From NCBI RefSeq assembly GCF_000010645.1, contig NC_011565.1:758001-822000 (forward strand): a stretch of 64,000 nt of DNA. Direction: 5' to 3'. The translations under genes were made by a program, and so were the position numbers. The notes under the pieces were generated by a model, which was not told the DNA's origin, made no database searches, and saw nothing but the letters and a program-made list of their open reading frames with translations. This document shows positions 8,609-17,284 of the stretch, one piece after another. The first letter of the stretch is position 1. Each line of letters opens with the position of its first letter. Source of the stretch: Candidatus Azobacteroides pseudotrichonymphae genomovar. CFP2 (GTDB lineage: Bacteria; Bacteroidota; Bacteroidia; Bacteroidales; Azobacteroidaceae).

Positions 8609-10168
8609 ATGAATGAAATTGTAATTGAGATAAAACGTCGTAGAACATTTGCAATTGTTAGTCATCCTGATGCAGGGAAAACAACATTGACTGAAAAAAT
8701 CTTACTTTTGGGGAAGGCTATTCATACAGCAGGGGCAGTCAAGTCAAATAAAATTAAAAAGACAGCTACTTCTGGTTGGATGGAAGTAGAAAAATAACGA
8801 GGTATTTCTATTACAACTTCTGTTATGAGCTTTGATTACAGTGGTTATAAAGTCAATATTTTGGATACTTCCGGACATCGGAATTTTTATAGAAGATTAC
8901 TCATCGTACTTTAACTGCAGTTGACAGTGTTATTAATCGTAGTAGATATTGCAAATGGTGTTGAAATACAAACTAGTAGGTTAATAGAAGTATGTAGAAT
9001 ACGCGAAGTACGCGTCTGTTACGATTTATTGTCAATAAAATGGATAGAGATTGTGGAAGGACACCTTTGATTTGTTAGACGAATTGGTGGGGGAGAAACT
9101 AAAAATCCATGTTTGTCCTTTAAGTTGGCCAATAGGAACTGGAGTCCGGTTTAAAGGGTTGTTTATAATATTTACGAAGAGAAATTGGATTTACGTGCTT
9201 CTACTAAACAGACTATAACAGAATTTATTGTTTTTAATGATTTGAATAGTTCAGAGAGCCAAAGCAATTTATTTTATAGGTATTGATTTGGCGGATAAGC
9301 TGCGAGATGATGTTGAATTAATAGATGGTCTTGCACCGTTTTTTTCAGTTCGGCTTTGAATAATTTTGGTATAAGAGAGTTTATTAAATTGTTTTGTTTG
9401 TATTGCACCTTCTCCACATCCTAATTAGGGCAAAAGAGAGAATGGTAAATCTTGAAATTGATTTGTTTTATGGTTTTGTTTTTAAAATTTATGCCAATTA
9501 TGGATCCCAATCATAGAAATTATATTGCTTTTATAAAAACATGTTCTGATAAATTTGAATAGAATGTAAATTCTAAACATACCCGTTTAGGTAGAGTGAT
9601 GAAGTTTTCACAAGTAGTAGAATTTATGGAACAAAAAAAGGGAACAGTAGATTCGGCTTATGCAGGGGATATTATTGGTATTCTGAATGCAGAAGATTTT
9701 AAAATAGGCGATACACTAACATTGGGGAAGATTTGCATTTTAAAGATTTGCCAAGTTTTTCCCAGAAAAAATCAAATATATTGAAAATGCTGAATCAATG
9801 AAAGCCAAGCAGTTTAACAGAGGCATTGATCAATTGATAGGTGAAGGTGTTGCTCAACTTTTTATAAGTTCTTCTAATGGAAGGAGAATTATTGAAACTG
9901 TAAGACAATTACAATTTGAAGTAATTCAGTATCGACTTTTGTATGAATATGGGATTGATGTAAATGGGAAACTGTTCGTTTCCACGAAGCATGTTGGATT
10001 GAAAGTGACTTGTAAAAAGTATTAGATGATTTTAAGAAACGAAAATATCATTATTTGGAATTAGACAAATAAGGCAGGGATGTTTTTCTTGCTAATTCTG
10101 ATTATATATTGAAAATAGCACAGTAGGATTTTCCGGGAATACGGTTTTATTTTAGCTCTGAATTTTAA
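8609..10168 (+). pseudogene. prfC: Peptide chain release factor 3 (prfC), inactivated
   Basis: RF3 is the GTPase that recycles RF1 and RF2 after termination. The start and the P-loop ([13 protein letters not shown]) are intact, but translation stops after 62 codons: a TAA at 8795 falls where family members read EKQRGIS, consistent with a single CAA to TAA change. Downstream, recognisable RF3 pieces follow in shifting frames, for example [13 protein letters not shown] from about 8800, GRVMKFSQVVEFMEQKKG near 9590, a piece at 9798-10025 and a C-terminal tail ending at 10168. There are several frameshifts and further stops, so slippage or readthrough cannot rescue it. The collinear remains show recent decay. 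RF3 is dispensable in many bacteria. Confidence 0.95.
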
Positions 10169-10185
10169 AAGATTAGTAAATATAC

Positions 10186-11175
10186 ATGAATATTGTTCGC
10201 TTTTGGATAAAAAATGCTCGTTTTAAATCACTACCTCAAAGCTTTTTGCCAGCTGTTTTGGCTGTTTGTTTGGCATCTAAAGTCGAAAGATTTTCTATTT
10301 GGCTTGGATTGTTAGCTATTATTGGAGTTAGTGTCGGTCATTTAGGAATTAACCTTTTTGATGATTATTTTGATTATAAAGTAAAGAAAAGCGATTTCCG
10401 CGATATTATGGTAAAAAAAGGGTTTCGTGCAAGAACTACAAAATGTTATTATATTACTTCAAAACAAACTACTTTAGGACAATTATTGATTGCATGTGTT
10501 GTTTTTTGTGCTTTTGCATTATTAATTGGCTTAATAATATGGTTTTTTCGCAAAAATTTCATTTTATATTTAGCAATAATTACTGCTATTTTAGGAATTT
10601 CTTACTCTGGCCCACCTTTGCGATTATCTTATCATGGGCTAGGAGAGTTTGTTATTGGAATAGTATTCGGTCCATTATTAATGATAGGTGTCTATTACGC
10701 AGCTTGTGGCAAAGCTGACCCTTCTGTGTTTTTTATTTCAATTCCTGTTGGAATGTTGGTTGCAAATATTGTTTATGTGCATTCTATTATGGATTATGAA
10801 CCTGATAAAGAAATTGGAAAAATGACACTTGCTGTCTTATTAAAAGATAAGAGATTAATGTTAATTTTTGTATTTCTTTTATTGATAATTTCTTTTGGAT
10901 GTATTCTTGGTGGAGTTATTGCAGGGTATTTGTCAGTTTACTATTTATTTGTTTTATTTACACTACCCATGGCTGTTTCTTTATTATACTTGATGGTACA
11001 GTTTATTTATTATCCTAAAAAGAAGTTTTCTCCTCGTTTTTGGATGGGCCCTATGGGTGATTGGCAGCAAATAAAAACAATGGATATTGATTGGTTTCTT
11101 ATTCGTTGGTTTTTAGCTCGCAATATGCTTTCCTTCTTTTGTTTTATCATCATAGTTGTTTGTTTATTTGTTTGA
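10186..11175 (+). CDS. menA: UbiA-family prenyltransferase, probably 1,4-dihydroxy-2-naphthoate prenyltransferase
   Basis: Membrane enzyme expected to attach a polyprenyl chain to dihydroxynaphthoate in menaquinone synthesis. The 329-residue product is strongly hydrophobic with about eight or nine helices. It carries the two Asp-rich substrate motifs of UbiA enzymes: NLFDDYFDYK near residue 55 and DYEPDKEIGK near residue 205. The N-terminal WIKNARFKSLPQSF fits MenA-type members. It lies 17 bases after the prfC pseudogene. No other quinone gene is nearby, so the substrate is assigned by family resemblance only; another aromatic acceptor is possible. Confidence 0.8.
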   Translation: MNIVRFWIKNARFKSLPQSFLPAVLAVCLASKVERFSIWLGLLAIIGVSVGHLGINLFDDYFDYKVKKSDFRDIMVKKGFRARTTKCYYITSKQTTLGQLLIACVVFCAFALLIGLIIWFFRKNFILYLAIITAILGISYSGPPLRLSYHGLGEFVIGIVFGPLLMIGVYYAACGKADPSVFFISIPVGMLVANIVYVHSIMDYEPDKEIGKMTLAVLLKDKRLMLIFVFLLLIISFGCILGGVIAGYLSVYYLFVLFTLPMAVSLLYLMVQFIYYPKKKFSPRFWMGPMGDWQQIKTMDIDWFLIRWFLARNMLSFFCFIIIVVCLFV

Positions 11176-11551
11176 AATAGGGGTAATTTTTGGGTTTTGG
11201 TATGAAACTATACTCTAATAAGTAGAAATCAAGTGTAGATAGTTATAGTATTTCTTTTTGTAAAGAAAAATACAGTTGGGTGAAGTTTATTACAAATATT
11301 GGAAGTATTGCTAGATAAAAAATGAGAGTTAATTGAAATTAACAATGTATAAATTGTCAAAACTTTTAGTATATTGCGTGGGCAATTCAGTAATTCGGAG
11401 GTATTTAGTAAGAAGAGATGAGTCTTGTGTTTTACTATTTTTTTTAGTTTTTTTTAATGAGTTAACCTCGCAATTTTTTTATTTGGTGAATCTAAATTTT
11501 CAAATGAAAAATCTGTCTATTGTCTAGAAATAGCTAGTAAACGAGAAAGAG
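11176..11551. other. Intergenic region with one hairpin
   Basis: This gap lies between menA and rplU. An imperfect hairpin at 11248-11273 (GTATTT and CTTT pairing with AAAG and AAATAC, two-base bulge) might end menA transcription or form in the rplU leader. A 64-codon open frame from about 11333 has no recognisable feature and is probably chance. I see no clear promoter. Confidence 0.5.
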
Positions 11552-11866
11552 ATGTATGCAATTGTAGAGATTCAAGGACAACAATTCAAAGTTGAAAAAG
11601 ATCAAAAATTATATGTTAATCACTTTGAAGCTAAAGAAGGTGTTCCTATAATTTTTAATAAGGTATTGTTAGTAGATAATGATGGTTTTATTACAATAGG
11701 TAATCCTTTAATAAAAGGAGCCAAAGTGGAAGTCAGCATTTTACGATCATTAGTAAAAGGAGATAAAATATTAGTTTTTCACAAGAAAAGAAGGAAAGGA
11801 TACCGTAAATTAAACGGACATCGTCAGCAGTTTTCCCAAATCTTAATTAGAAATATTTTGATTTAA
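11552..11866 (+). CDS. rplU: 50S ribosomal protein L21
   Basis: Large-subunit ribosomal protein that binds 23S rRNA. The 104-residue product matches the family in length and opens with [18 protein letters not shown]. The C-terminal half has the basic RNA-binding stretch [20 protein letters not shown]. It is followed 19 bases later by rpmA, the nearly universal L21-L27 pair. Confidence 0.98.
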   Translation: MYAIVEIQGQQFKVEKDQKLYVNHFEAKEGVPIIFNKVLLVDNDGFITIGNPLIKGAKVEVSILRSLVKGDKILVFHKKRRKGYRKLNGHRQQFSQILIRNILI

Positions 11867-11885
11867 TTAGTAGAAAATTCTATAG

Positions 11886-12143
11886 ATGGCACATAAAAAA
11901 GGAGTTGGTAGTTCGAAAAATGGGAGAGAATCGCATAGCAAACGATTAGGGGTTAAAGTCTTTGGTGGTGAGATTTGCAAAGCAGGGGATATATTAGTTC
12001 GGCAAAGAGGGACTAAACATCATCCTGGTAATAATGTAGGTATTGGCAAGGATCATACTTTGTATTCTCTTATTGAGGGTAGAGTAATTTTTAGGAAAAA
12101 GCAAGAGAATCGTTCTTATGTTTCAGTAGAAATAATTGCATAG
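11886..12143 (+). CDS. rpmA: 50S ribosomal protein L27
   Basis: Large-subunit protein whose N-terminus reaches the peptidyl-transferase centre. The 85-residue product begins [16 protein letters not shown] with no N-terminal extension, so it is the form that needs no leader cleavage. The conserved [20 protein letters not shown] stretch is present. It forms an operon with rplU. Confidence 0.98.
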   Translation: MAHKKGVGSSKNGRESHSKRLGVKVFGGEICKAGDILVRQRGTKHHPGNNVGIGKDHTLYSLIEGRVIFRKKQENRSYVSVEIIA

Positions 12144-12478
12144 AGAGGGAATGTATCTGTGAATTTTACAATATTCATCATTGTATCGTGCGGAGATAGA
12201 TATACTATATCTAGAAAAAAGTTATACGGTGGGTGGTTGGGGCTGTTTCGATTTTTTCTATTTTACAATGGCCCTTGTTTTATTGTTTGTGCTGATAGTC
12301 CTTATAGGACTACTGAAAAGTATCCTGCAGATTTTTGTCGTTCACTTTCCCTTCATCTGTTGTACAAAGGGGGATTGTTGTAATACGGATAAGTAATCTT
12401 TTAGTCTGAAATTCTAAAATAGCTTGCTTTTTACACCAGCATTAAGGTTATTAAAATACCTTTTAGATCTATTGATGT
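12144..12478. other. Intergenic region with a doubtful small hydrophobic ORF
   Basis: This lies between rpmA and serS. One frame encodes a 42-residue hydrophobic peptide from an ATG near 12270 (MALVLLFVLIVLIGLLKS, then a Cys-rich tail), which could be a single-span membrane peptide. A second frame is open over the same bases, so coding is uncertain. I searched for a structured RNA because of a GGGGCTG run near 12238, but found no tRNA-like end. Confidence 0.3.
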
Positions 12479-13753
12479 ATGCTTACACTCAAAACTATTA
12501 CAGACAATACGCAAGCAGTAATAATCAAATTGGCAAAAAAACATTTCGATGCCAAAGATATTATCACGGAAGTAGTTAAAGTTGATGAAAAACGGAAGTC
12601 TATCCAGATTCTATTAGATAGAAACTTTTACAAACTAAAAAAGATGTCAAAATCCGTAGGACAATTAATAATAAAAAGAGGACAAGAGGAAGAAGTAAAA
12701 TTAATTCGTAAGCAAGTAGTTCATTTGAAGGAAGACAACAAGAAGTTAGAATCTGAAATGAAAAAGGCAGAAAATAAAATAACAGAATTGCTTTATCAAA
12801 TTCCAAATCTTCCATCCGATCAAGTACCTGTGGGAAAATACTCAAAAGATAATGTAATTGAAAAAAGAGAGGGACAAATTCCATTTTTATCTTCTAATGC
12901 TTTACCTCATTGGGAATTGGCGAAGAAATATGATTTAATTGATTTTGAATTAGGTGTCAAAATTACTGGTAGTGGATTTCCGGTCTATAAACAAAAAGGA
13001 GCTCAATTACAACGAGCTTTAATCAATTTTTTTTTAGATAATGCTCGCAAAGCCGATTATATAGAAATTCAGCCTCCTTATATGATAAATGCACGTTCTG
13101 CATATGGGACAGGACAATTACCTGACAAAGAGGGACAAATGTATCATTATGAAATGGATGAATTGTATTTAATTCCGACAGCTGAAGTCCCTCTAACGAA
13201 TATTTATCGTAATATAATTCTGGATGAAAAAGATTTGCCTATTAAAAATACAGCTTATTCAGCATGTTTTCGCCGAGAAGCTGGCTCTTATGGGAAAGAT
13301 GTACGTGGTTTGAATCGTTTGCATCAATTTGACAAAGTAGAAATTGTTCGTATTGATACACCAGATCATTCTTATGAATCATTACAAGAAATGGTGAGCT
13401 ATGTGCAAACACTAATAGGAAAATTAGAATTGCCATGGAGACTTTTGCGTCTTTGCGGAGGAGATATGAGTTTTACTTCTGCCTTAACTTTTGATTTTGA
13501 AGTATATTCAGCAGCACAAAAGCGCTGGTTGGAAGTCAGTTCAGTTTCTAATTTTGAAAGCTACCAAGCTAACAGACTAAAATGTCGTTATCGTGGGAAA
13601 GATAAAAAAATACATTTGTGTCATACATTAAATGGTAGCGCTTTAGCATTGCCAAGGATTGTCGCTGCACTGATAGAAAATAATCAGACATCGGTAGGGA
13701 TTAAAATCCCCAAAGCATTAACTCCTTATACACAATTTGACTTTATTCCCTAA
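12479..13753 (+). CDS. serS: Seryl-tRNA synthetase
   Basis: Class II synthetase that charges tRNA-Ser. The 424-residue product has the N-terminal coiled-coil tRNA-binding arm at about residues 30-110, rich in Lys and Glu (KKLESEMKKAENKITELLYQ), and the catalytic core with motif 2 (ACFRREAGSYGKDVRGLNR) and motif 3 (NGSALALPRIVAALIEN). Length is normal. It runs convergently towards the Crp-like gene with only eight bases between the stops. Confidence 0.97.
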   Translation: MLTLKTITDNTQAVIIKLAKKHFDAKDIITEVVKVDEKRKSIQILLDRNFYKLKKMSKSVGQLIIKRGQEEEVKLIRKQVVHLKEDNKKLESEMKKAENKITELLYQIPNLPSDQVPVGKYSKDNVIEKREGQIPFLSSNALPHWELAKKYDLIDFELGVKITGSGFPVYKQKGAQLQRALINFFLDNARKADYIEIQPPYMINARSAYGTGQLPDKEGQMYHYEMDELYLIPTAEVPLTNIYRNIILDEKDLPIKNTAYSACFRREAGSYGKDVRGLNRLHQFDKVEIVRIDTPDHSYESLQEMVSYVQTLIGKLELPWRLLRLCGGDMSFTSALTFDFEVYSAAQKRWLEVSSVSNFESYQANRLKCRYRGKDKKIHLCHTLNGSALALPRIVAALIENNQTSVGIKIPKALTPYTQFDFIP

Positions 13754-13761
13754 AAGCTTCT

Positions 13762-14460
13762 TTATCCAATGCGGCTAATCCTTCTTAGTTTTTCTTCATT
13801 AAGTAATTTGATTTTACGGCCATCTACTGCAACAATCTTTTCATTAGCGAAAGCAGACAAAGTACGAATAGCATTAGAAGTAGTCATATTGGACATATTA
13901 GCGAGATCTTCTCTAGATAGATAGATATTAATGGATGAATCTGTATCTAAACCATAATTCTTTATGAGAGAGAGCAATGTTTCAGATAGACGTCCACGAA
14001 GATGCTTTTGAGTTAGATTAACTACGCGTTCATCTGCATTCCCTAAATCTATAGAAAGCTGTCGAATAAAAAAAACACAAAGATTGTGGTTATTTCTCAT
14101 TATTTGTTGTACCACTTTCATGGGAATAAGACAAACGATAGAAGGTTCAAATGATGATGATGATGTCAAATAATTTTCTCCTGCAAAGTAAGCTCTATAA
14201 GCAAAATATTGAATAGGTTTTATTACTCGTAGAATTTGCTTGCGTCCATAAATACCATCTTTATAAATTTTCACTTTCCCTTTCAATAAACACATCAAAT
14301 AAATAGGACTTGTTCCTTCGGAATAAATTAGTTGATTTCTTTTATAGTGCTGTACTATACTATTTTCTCGTAATAATTTATGTTCACAATCATTCAATAA
14401 TCTCCAAATATCACTCAAATTAGAGGGGAAGTCAAATTTATTATTTGATTCTATTATCAT
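13762..14460 (-). CDS. Crp/Fnr-family transcriptional regulator
   Basis: Probable DNA-binding regulator of 232 residues. The N-terminal two thirds is a cyclic-nucleotide-binding-like beta barrel (NQLIYSEGTSPIYLMCLLKG, IKPIQYFAYRAYF). The C-terminal third is a Crp-type winged helix-turn-helix (LSREDLANMSNMTTSNAIRT). The N-terminal cysteine cluster of oxygen-sensing FNR proteins is absent and the cAMP-contacting residues are not evident, so the signal is unknown. I chose the ATG at 14460; a TTG 39 bases further upstream also opens the frame. It is one of few regulators in the window. A role in energy or nitrogen control is a guess. Confidence 0.9.
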   Translation of the reverse strand: MIIESNNKFDFPSNLSDIWRLLNDCEHKLLRENSIVQHYKRNQLIYSEGTSPIYLMCLLKGKVKIYKDGIYGRKQILRVIKPIQYFAYRAYFAGENYLTSSSSFEPSIVCLIPMKVVQQIMRNNHNLCVFFIRQLSIDLGNADERVVNLTQKHLRGRLSETLLSLIKNYGLDTDSSINIYLSREDLANMSNMTTSNAIRTLSAFANEKIVAVDGRKIKLLNEEKLRRISRIG

Positions 14461-14774
14461 TATTTCTCTAATTTTGCGAAAGCCTAATTTGATGCACAAA
14501 AATAGGAAAATTATATCCCAAAAAGAACTACCTTTGAGTAGCTCTTTGATTTGAGAACATGAAAAATAATGGAATCAGTTAGATATTCTTCTAAAAGAAA
14601 ATCAATCACTTAAAATACAATTTAAATAGAAATTTGTACAGAAAAAATAAGTTACACTCGTTATTCAAGATGGGGGAGGGTATAAGGATAAAGTTTCGGA
14701 ATTATTTAAAAAGATGTTTTTAGATATAAAGTATATGAATAATATTTTGATAAAGTCAATTGCTATTTCTATTC
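14461..14774. other. Divergent intergenic region between crp-like gene and psd
   Basis: About 310 bases separate the two divergent starts, so promoters for both should lie here. It is AT-rich with no clear -33/-7 pair, operator palindrome or ORF that I can support. Confidence 0.4.
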
Positions 14775-15434
14775 ATGAAAATACATAGAGAAGGACGTAG
14801 TATTATTTTTACTGTTTTCTTTCTTTTAGTACTACTTAATGTTGGGTGTTATTTGCTTGTATTTCGTACTCTTATCTATTTGTTCAGTCTAATAGCCTCT
14901 GCTTGCTTTTTTTCCATTGTAGTTATTTTTTTTAGAAATCCAGATCGTATATTCATAGGAGATACTAAAAATATTGTTATATCTCCTGCAGATGGGAGGG
15001 TAGTGTTTATTGAAGAAGTTTTTGAGCAGGAGTATTTTCGAGAAAAAAAAATACAGATTTCTATATTTATGGGAATCAATAATGTGCACGTTAATTGGAT
15101 CCCAATAGATGGGGAGGTGGTGTATTACGTACACCAAAATGGACGATTTTGGGCTGCCTACCTTCCTAAATCCAGTACAGAAAATGAACGTTCAACAGTA
15201 GTGATAAAAAGGAACAATGGAGAACATGTTCTTTTACGTCAAATTGCTGGTGTGATAGCAAGACGAATTATTACCTATGTTGAACCAAATCAAAAATGCC
15301 GAATTAATGAACAGTTGGGATTTATTAAATTTGGTTCTCGTATAGATCTATTTCTGCCTTTAAATGCAGAAATACTGGTAACTCTTGATCAAAAAGTACG
15401 AGGGAATTACACTATTGTTGCACGTCTAGAATAA
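14775..15434 (+). CDS. psd: Phosphatidylserine decarboxylase, short type
   Basis: Converts phosphatidylserine to phosphatidylethanolamine at the inner membrane. From the ATG at 14775 the product is 219 residues, typical of the short PSD class; a TTG 15 bases upstream also opens the frame but adds nothing conserved. Two hydrophobic segments fill residues 10-52, followed by FFRNPDR and SPADGRVV. The self-cleavage site is in FGSRIDLF near residue 188; that Ser would become the pyruvoyl group of the small subunit. This shows that the cell still makes its own PE headgroup. It ends in a hairpin shared with the convergent uvrC gene. Confidence 0.93.
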
Positions 15435-15468
15435 AATATAAAGAGACTAATTGTATAGAAATGATCTG

Positions 15469-15489
15469 ATTTGTCTTATAAAGACAAAT
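15469..15489. terminator. Hairpin between convergent psd and uvrC
   Basis: A perfect 9-bp stem (ATTTGTCTT, loop ATA, AAGACAAAT) lies 34 bases after the psd stop and overlaps the uvrC stop codon. Its symmetry and position between convergent genes suggest a bidirectional terminator. The T tract after it is short, so strength is uncertain. Confidence 0.6.
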
Positions 15490-17284
15490 GATTTAGCAAT
15501 CTTTCCGCTTTTTTCTTTCCTATTAGAGAAATTATCTCCTCTTGGGATACGTCTTCTTTTATTTGCTTCGTGCTTTTATATTTACGTAATAGTTTTTCTT
15601 TAGTAACAACTCCTATTCCTTTTATACTGTCTAATTTTGAGATTAACTGATTTCGACTCCTTTGATTGCGGTGAAAATTTATCCCAAAACGATGAGCTTC
15701 ATCTCTCAAATATTGAATGAGCTTTAATCCTTCGGAATTTTTATCTAGATAGAGAGGTAATGGATCATTTGGGAAATAGATTTCTTCTAAACGCTTAGCA
15801 ATAGCGATAATTGGGATTTGTTCATAAAGACCTATTTCTTTCAAAGCATCTACTGATGCATGCAATTGTCCTTTCCCTCCATCAATAACAATTAGGTCAG
15901 GTAAAGGCTGATTCTCTTCAATCAATCTATTATAACGACGCAAAACAGTCTCATACATAGATCGAAAATCATTTGGTCCGTTTACTGTCTTTATATTAAA
16001 ATGTCGATAATCTTTTTTAGAAGGGTTAGCCTTTTTAAATACGACACAAGAAGAAACAGGATAAACCCCTTGTATATTAGAATTATCAAAACATTCTATG
16101 TGCAAGGGCAATTTTTTCAAGTGCAATTCATTTTGAAGTATTTTAAGAATACGTATTGAACGTTGTTCAGAATTTAATTTATCAGCTTTGTTTAATTGGT
16201 CTAATTTGTATTGTTTAACATTCTTTTCAGACAAACAGAGTAATTTTTTTTTCTCTCCACGCTTTGGTATTGTAAAAATTAAATTGTCTATTTCTATTTC
16301 TGGATAAAAAGGAACAATAATTTCTTTTGCTTTGCTTTTAAATCGCAATCTTAACTCTGTAATTCCCATTGCTAAAATAGTTTCTTTAGATTCGTCCAAT
16401 TTTTTTTTATATTCTATTGTATAACCGTTGACTATTGCACCATCGATAATATGCAAATAATTAATATACGCTGATTTTGCATTCTCATCAAAAGAGTAAA
16501 CATCTACATTGTTCAAGCTTTGACTTACAACAATAGACTTCGAAGAATAATCTTTTAGCATTACATATTGTTTTCTTACGATTTCTGCTTTTTCAAACTG
16601 CATCTCTGCAGCTAAGTTTATCATTTTCTGATATAATAATCTGCTCACTTCTCTATATTTTCCCTTCAATATTTTTTCTGATAAACGAATATTTTCGTCA
16701 TACTCTTTTTCCGTTTGCATCCCAATACAGGGGCCCAAACATTTTTTTATATGATATTGTAAACAAACATGAAATTTCTTTCTTTTTATGTTCACTTGCG
16801 ACAAAACGTACTTACATGTCCGTATTGGATAAAGAGAACAAATAAGTTGTAATAAACATTTTACATTTGACACAGAGGTATAAGGTCCATAGTAACGAGA
16901 ATTGTTCTTGACTTTTCTACGAGAAAGCTGAATGCGTGGGAAGGATTCATTTTTTATTGCTATCCAAGGGTAAGTTTTATCGTCTTTAAGTAAAATATTA
17001 TATTTTGGCTGGTATTTTTTTATTAAATTGTTTTCTAACAAGAGAGCATCCTCTCCTGATTCCACTACTAAGTAGTCTATGTTTCTAACTTTTTGTACTA
17101 ATATTTTAGTTTTAAGATTATCATGTGTTGTTTTCTTGAAATAAGAAGATACCCGTTTCTTCAGATTTTTAGCCTTTCCAATATAGATAATTATACCATT
17201 TTCATCTGAATACATATACACTCCGGAACATTCAGGCAAAGCAGAAATAATAAGGGATAAATCGTTTTTATATGTTTTTTTCAA
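15476..17284 (-). CDS. uvrC: Excinuclease ABC subunit C
   Basis: Nuclease subunit of nucleotide excision repair that makes both incisions. The 602-residue product has the N-terminal GIY-YIG nuclease domain (GVYMYSDENGIIIYIGKAK, residues 19-37), a UVR motif that binds UvrB near residue 210, the C-terminal endonuclease domain (IECFDNSNIQG, DLIVIDGGKGQL) and terminal helix-hairpin-helix motifs (LDSIKGIGVVTKEKLL). Length is normal. The start appears to be TTG at 17284: an in-frame stop lies shortly upstream and the first in-frame ATG would cut into the GIY-YIG domain. Retention of uvrC shows that repair is not fully lost. Confidence 0.95.
   Translation of the reverse strand: MKKTYKNDLSLIISALPECSGVYMYSDENGIIIYIGKAKNLKKRVSSYFKKTTHDNLKTKILVQKVRNIDYLVVESGEDALLLENNLIKKYQPKYNILLKDDKTYPWIAIKNESFPRIQLSRRKVKNNSRYYGPYTSVSNVKCLLQLICSLYPIRTCKYVLSQVNIKRKKFHVCLQYHIKKCLGPCIGMQTEKEYDENIRLSEKILKGKYREVSRLLYQKMINLAAEMQFEKAEIVRKQYVMLKDYSSKSIVVSQSLNNVDVYSFDENAKSAYINYLHIIDGAIVNGYTIEYKKKLDESKETILAMGITELRLRFKSKAKEIIVPFYPEIEIDNLIFTIPKRGEKKKLLCLSEKNVKQYKLDQLNKADKLNSEQRSIRILKILQNELHLKKLPLHIECFDNSNIQGVYPVSSCVVFKKANPSKKDYRHFNIKTVNGPNDFRSMYETVLRRYNRLIEENQPLPDLIVIDGGKGQLHASVDALKEIGLYEQIPIIAIAKRLEEIYFPNDPLPLYLDKNSEGLKLIQYLRDEAHRFGINFHRNQRSRNQLISKLDSIKGIGVVTKEKLLRKYKSTKQIKEDVSQEEIISLIGKKKAERLLNHLSL

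Noticed and set aside
9596..10025. Two short frames as independent small genes
   Set aside because: Both translate to collinear pieces of release factor 3 and belong to the prfC pseudogene.
12238..12400. Possible tmRNA because of a GGGGCTG run
   Set aside because: No tRNA-like 3' half, TTCGA arm or matching acceptor sequence was found downstream.
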